Of a stretch of 64,000 nt of DNA, positions 62,197 to 64,000 are shown one piece after another. The DNA is from Desulfovibrio sp. TomC (GTDB lineage Bacteria; Desulfobacterota; Desulfovibrionia; Desulfovibrionales; Desulfovibrionaceae), in NCBI RefSeq assembly GCF_000801335.2, contig NZ_JSEH01000013.1:62001-126000 (forward strand). Reading direction: 5' to 3'. The position numbers were made by a program, and so were the translations under genes. Every line of letters begins with the position of its first letter. The stretch's first letter is position 1. The notes below the pieces were generated by a model that did no database searches, had not been told where the DNA came from, and was given only the letters and a program-made list of their open reading frames with translations.

Positions 62197-62943
62197 CTAC
62201 GCTTTACTTGCTACAAAATGCATCCCTATCGTCACGGGAGAACTTGAAAAACCTGTTGTCCCAAGAGGCTTGACTGCACTGAACCCTGAGTCTCGTAGCA
62301 TGTCCAGAAACGCCGTTTCCGGTATTGCGCCGCCCTGTCAAGTGAACCAAGATGACACCATATCTCGTCTATCTGCTCCGAACGGCATATTCAGAACTTG
62401 ATCAGCAACTTGAAAACTTCCACCCTTCTTCAATACACGAAAGACCTCACGCAAAGCACGTTCTTTATCGACGACAAGGTTGAAAACGCCGCTTGAGATA
62501 ACCACATCGAAAGAGTCGCTTCTCAAAGGAAGCTTTTCAGCCGAGCCGTTAAGAAAGACCGCATTGTTTATTGCACTTTGCTTTTTGTTTACCTGCGCTC
62601 GGGCTGCCATGGCGGGGGAAAATTCCACTCCCACCGCCTTTCCCTGCTCGCCGACCAGAAGAGAGGCAAAAAGCGTGTCCACCCCAGCGCCGCACCCTAC
62701 ATCCAAGACTTTTTGCCCTGGTTGGATACGACGCAGCGACAAGGGGTTGCCGACGCCAACGAAGAACTCTCGCACCGTCAGGGGCAACAGCGCCACGAGT
62801 GCAGGGTCATAGCCTTGCGCTGTGAGGCCTTTCATTCCAGTGGGATAACGAAATTGACCAGTCGGCGACTTTGCCACCTTTTCATACTTATCGAGGATAG
62901 TCGTCCGAATTTGTTCGATTTCCGTAATCCCGAGAGTTTGCAT
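62197..62943 (-). CDS. SAM methyltransferase, probable selenoprotein (in-frame TGA at codon 202)
   Basis: A conventional reading stops at TGA 62338-62340 (201 residues). In the same frame the family continues for 46 more codons to TAG 62197-62199: SSWFT-TGA-QGGAIPETAFLDMLRDSGF and TGFSSSPVTIGMHF. Related methyltransferases, as I recall them, have Cys at this exact place before (x)GGA.P, so TGA most likely encodes selenocysteine. A CCG-GAAA-CGG stem-loop starts 16 bases after the TGA, a position used by bacterial SECIS elements. SAM motif KVLDVGCGAGVDT and VGVEFSP are intact. The fold is arsenite-methyltransferase-like; the substrate is unknown. It lies on the tRNA-bounded island. Confidence 0.8.
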
Positions 62944-63096
62944 ACCGACACCTGCGATAGATTATTCCGATAGATAGCCAATCTTTTGATAGGGCATGTC
63001 TATCGTTTGTGGAGGAATTAATCAACGAGATAAATCAACAAGGAGTTTTCATCTTCTCGACTGTTTGCTCTAAACAGCTTGAAGGAGCTATAACAA

Positions 63097-63134
63097 GATA
63101 GGGATCAGCCCAATTCATCGAGCCGATCCCTATC
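63097..63134 (-). terminator. Hairpin after the cytochrome gene
   Basis: GATAGGGATC (63097-63106) pairs with GATCCCTATC (63125-63134). It lies between the cytochrome stop and the methyltransferase start and may terminate or attenuate. Confidence 0.5.
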
Positions 63135-63175
63135 CCATAGTTTGCGCCCTATTTCCTAAAATGCATCAACACATA

Positions 63176-64000
63176 TCACTTCTTGGGTTGCAAAAGGTTC
63201 ATGGCTTTTTGAGGATTATGCGCACCAAGAGAACCATCCATAAGCACAAAGGTAAGACCGTCATTTACGGCAGAAGATGCGATAGCATTGTTTCTCGATG
63301 CTATATCCTGCGTCTTACGGACTTTATCCAAGACAAGCTGTCTTCCTTCTATCAACCTAGAACCCTTTGCCGCACGATCAGCGTCTTTATGACACTTGTC
63401 GCAGCTGGAGCGCATCTTGAAAACTTCGGCTTCTTCTGGCGTCACCACCCGCATAGTATGGGCTGTGACATCCCATGGTTCTTTCGGTGTCTTTTGAGTC
63501 GCTCCAGCACGATTCGCCATTTTTGACATATGACAGTCAACGCAAACGACACCTTTCTGAGCATGCACGCTTCCCTCAAACATGGCCTTTTGAGCTGTAT
63601 GACAACCAATGCATTGCTGCTCACGAGGCAGCTTTAAGCTTGATTTCTGGTGCATTGTCGCGTGATCCAAGTGGCAAGTGGAGCATGTTACTCCAGCCGC
63701 CATGTGTCCTGATCGCATCGTATCGTGATACTGCTGACGGTTCTTCTTAGCATCCTCGTTCGGCCAGAAATTACCGGGCTTGGTGGAGTAGGTCCAAAAC
63801 TCCACTCGGTCTTGCAGATCGGTTTGTCCTACCCGGAATCCCAGCGGGAAGGCAAAATCCTTGTCCTGCTTGCTGGTCACGCGGCTGTGGCACTGCCCAC
63901 AGAGCTGTTCCTGCTGCCACGTGCCGAGCTTGGCGGGGTTTAAGATGCCTCCCTGCCCTTGTGCTGCCACGTGCTTCGAACCCGGGCCGTGGCAAGCTTC
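63176..64000 (-). CDS. Multiheme cytochrome c, C-terminal part, runs off right edge
   Basis: 275 residues readable to the window edge with no start (the frame continues upstream). Haem sites visible: EACHGPGSKH (motif cut by the edge), CGQCH, CSTCH, CIGCH, CVDCH and CDKCH, six in all, with many distal His residues. The region CVDCHMSKMANRAG resembles the NrfA/octahaem c552 group. It should be exported to the periplasm and carry electrons or reduce an N or S oxyanion. It is upstream of the selenoprotein-like methyltransferase on the same strand. Confidence 0.85.
   Translation of the reverse strand, partial: EACHGPGSKHVAAQGQGGILNPAKLGTWQQEQLCGQCHSRVTSKQDKDFAFPLGFRVGQTDLQDRVEFWTYSTKPGNFWPNEDAKKNRQQYHDTMRSGHMAAGVTCSTCHLDHATMHQKSSLKLPREQQCIGCHTAQKAMFEGSVHAQKGVVCVDCHMSKMANRAGATQKTPKEPWDVTAHTMRVVTPEEAEVFKMRSSCDKCHKDADRAAKGSRLIEGRQLVLDKVRKTQDIASRNNAIASSAVNDGLTFVLMDGSLGAHNPQKAMNLLQPKK

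Overview
The window is GC-rich, dense bacterial chromosome that reads as a sulfate-reducing deltaproteobacterium of the Desulfovibrio/Solidesulfovibrio type. The evidence is the glycyl radical enzyme, the aldehyde:ferredoxin oxidoreductase with a Tat-exported Fe-S partner, a Desulfovibrio-type outer-membrane trimeric porin, CooF/HydN-like ferredoxins, a multiheme cytochrome c, and gene-end repeats that I recall as common in that group. The assignment comes from reading sequence only.

Layout. 1-525 is the start of a glycyl radical enzyme running off the left edge. 0.7-1.3 kb holds a strong hairpin and a decayed IS5-type transposase. 1.4-13.4 kb is a sulfur-mobilisation island: a Cys-rich Rrf2 regulator, a MOSC protein, two trans-sulfuration enzymes, an orphan ABC ATPase with lost catalytic motifs, a HydE-like radical SAM enzyme, cysK, a broken hesA/moeB, nadA, a NifS-type desulfurase, xdhC and serine acetyltransferase. 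Five matching operator-like sites sit in front of its transcription units, so it looks like one regulon. 13.4-17.5 kb carries a 30-residue membrane protein with a structured leader and an aldehyde oxidoreductase operon. 17.7-19.1 kb is a frameshifted porin. 19.3-22.6 kb is a glutamate decarboxylase/antiporter acid-resistance pair with a truncated amidotransferase. 22.9-27.3 kb is an amino-acid-type ABC transporter operon ending in a GlcD-type oxidase. 27.5-33.5 kb holds a GGDEF response regulator, an exporter, an FAD oxidoreductase, a ferredoxin, a TPR protein and one conspicuously AT-rich ORFan. 33.6-37.3 kb is a second amino-acid ABC transporter with an aminotransferase upstream. 37.3-43 kb has small membrane, AI-2E, Sel1 and Smr proteins. 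42-46 kb is the heat-shock set cbpA-cbpM-clpB. 46-47.6 kb is thiM-thiE. 47.9-60.8 kb includes a Maf-like protein, a cysteine synthase fused to a dead cysteinyl-tRNA synthetase, a methyltransferase, a PilZ protein, a glycosyltransferase, rlmE, a YebC protein and an iron alcohol dehydrogenase. At 61.99-62.04 kb the 3' half of a tRNA (anticodon CGT) with its terminator marks the edge of an apparent island of lower GC. That island runs off the right end and carries a methyltransferase gene with an in-frame TGA (probable selenoprotein) and a multiheme cytochrome c.

How it fits together. Cysteine is made by serine acetyltransferase plus CysK. Sulfur can move to and from homocysteine through the two trans-sulfuration enzymes. 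The desulfurase next to XdhC and MOSC proteins points to sulfur delivery to Fe-S clusters and molybdenum/tungsten cofactors, and NadA and HydE are Fe-S consumers. The most notable observations are the five-site operator family, the degenerate ABC ATPase inside that regulon, the CysK/pseudo-CysRS fusion, the probable selenocysteine methyltransferase on a tRNA-bounded island, and a modular repeat placed at gene 3' ends in the direction of transcription.
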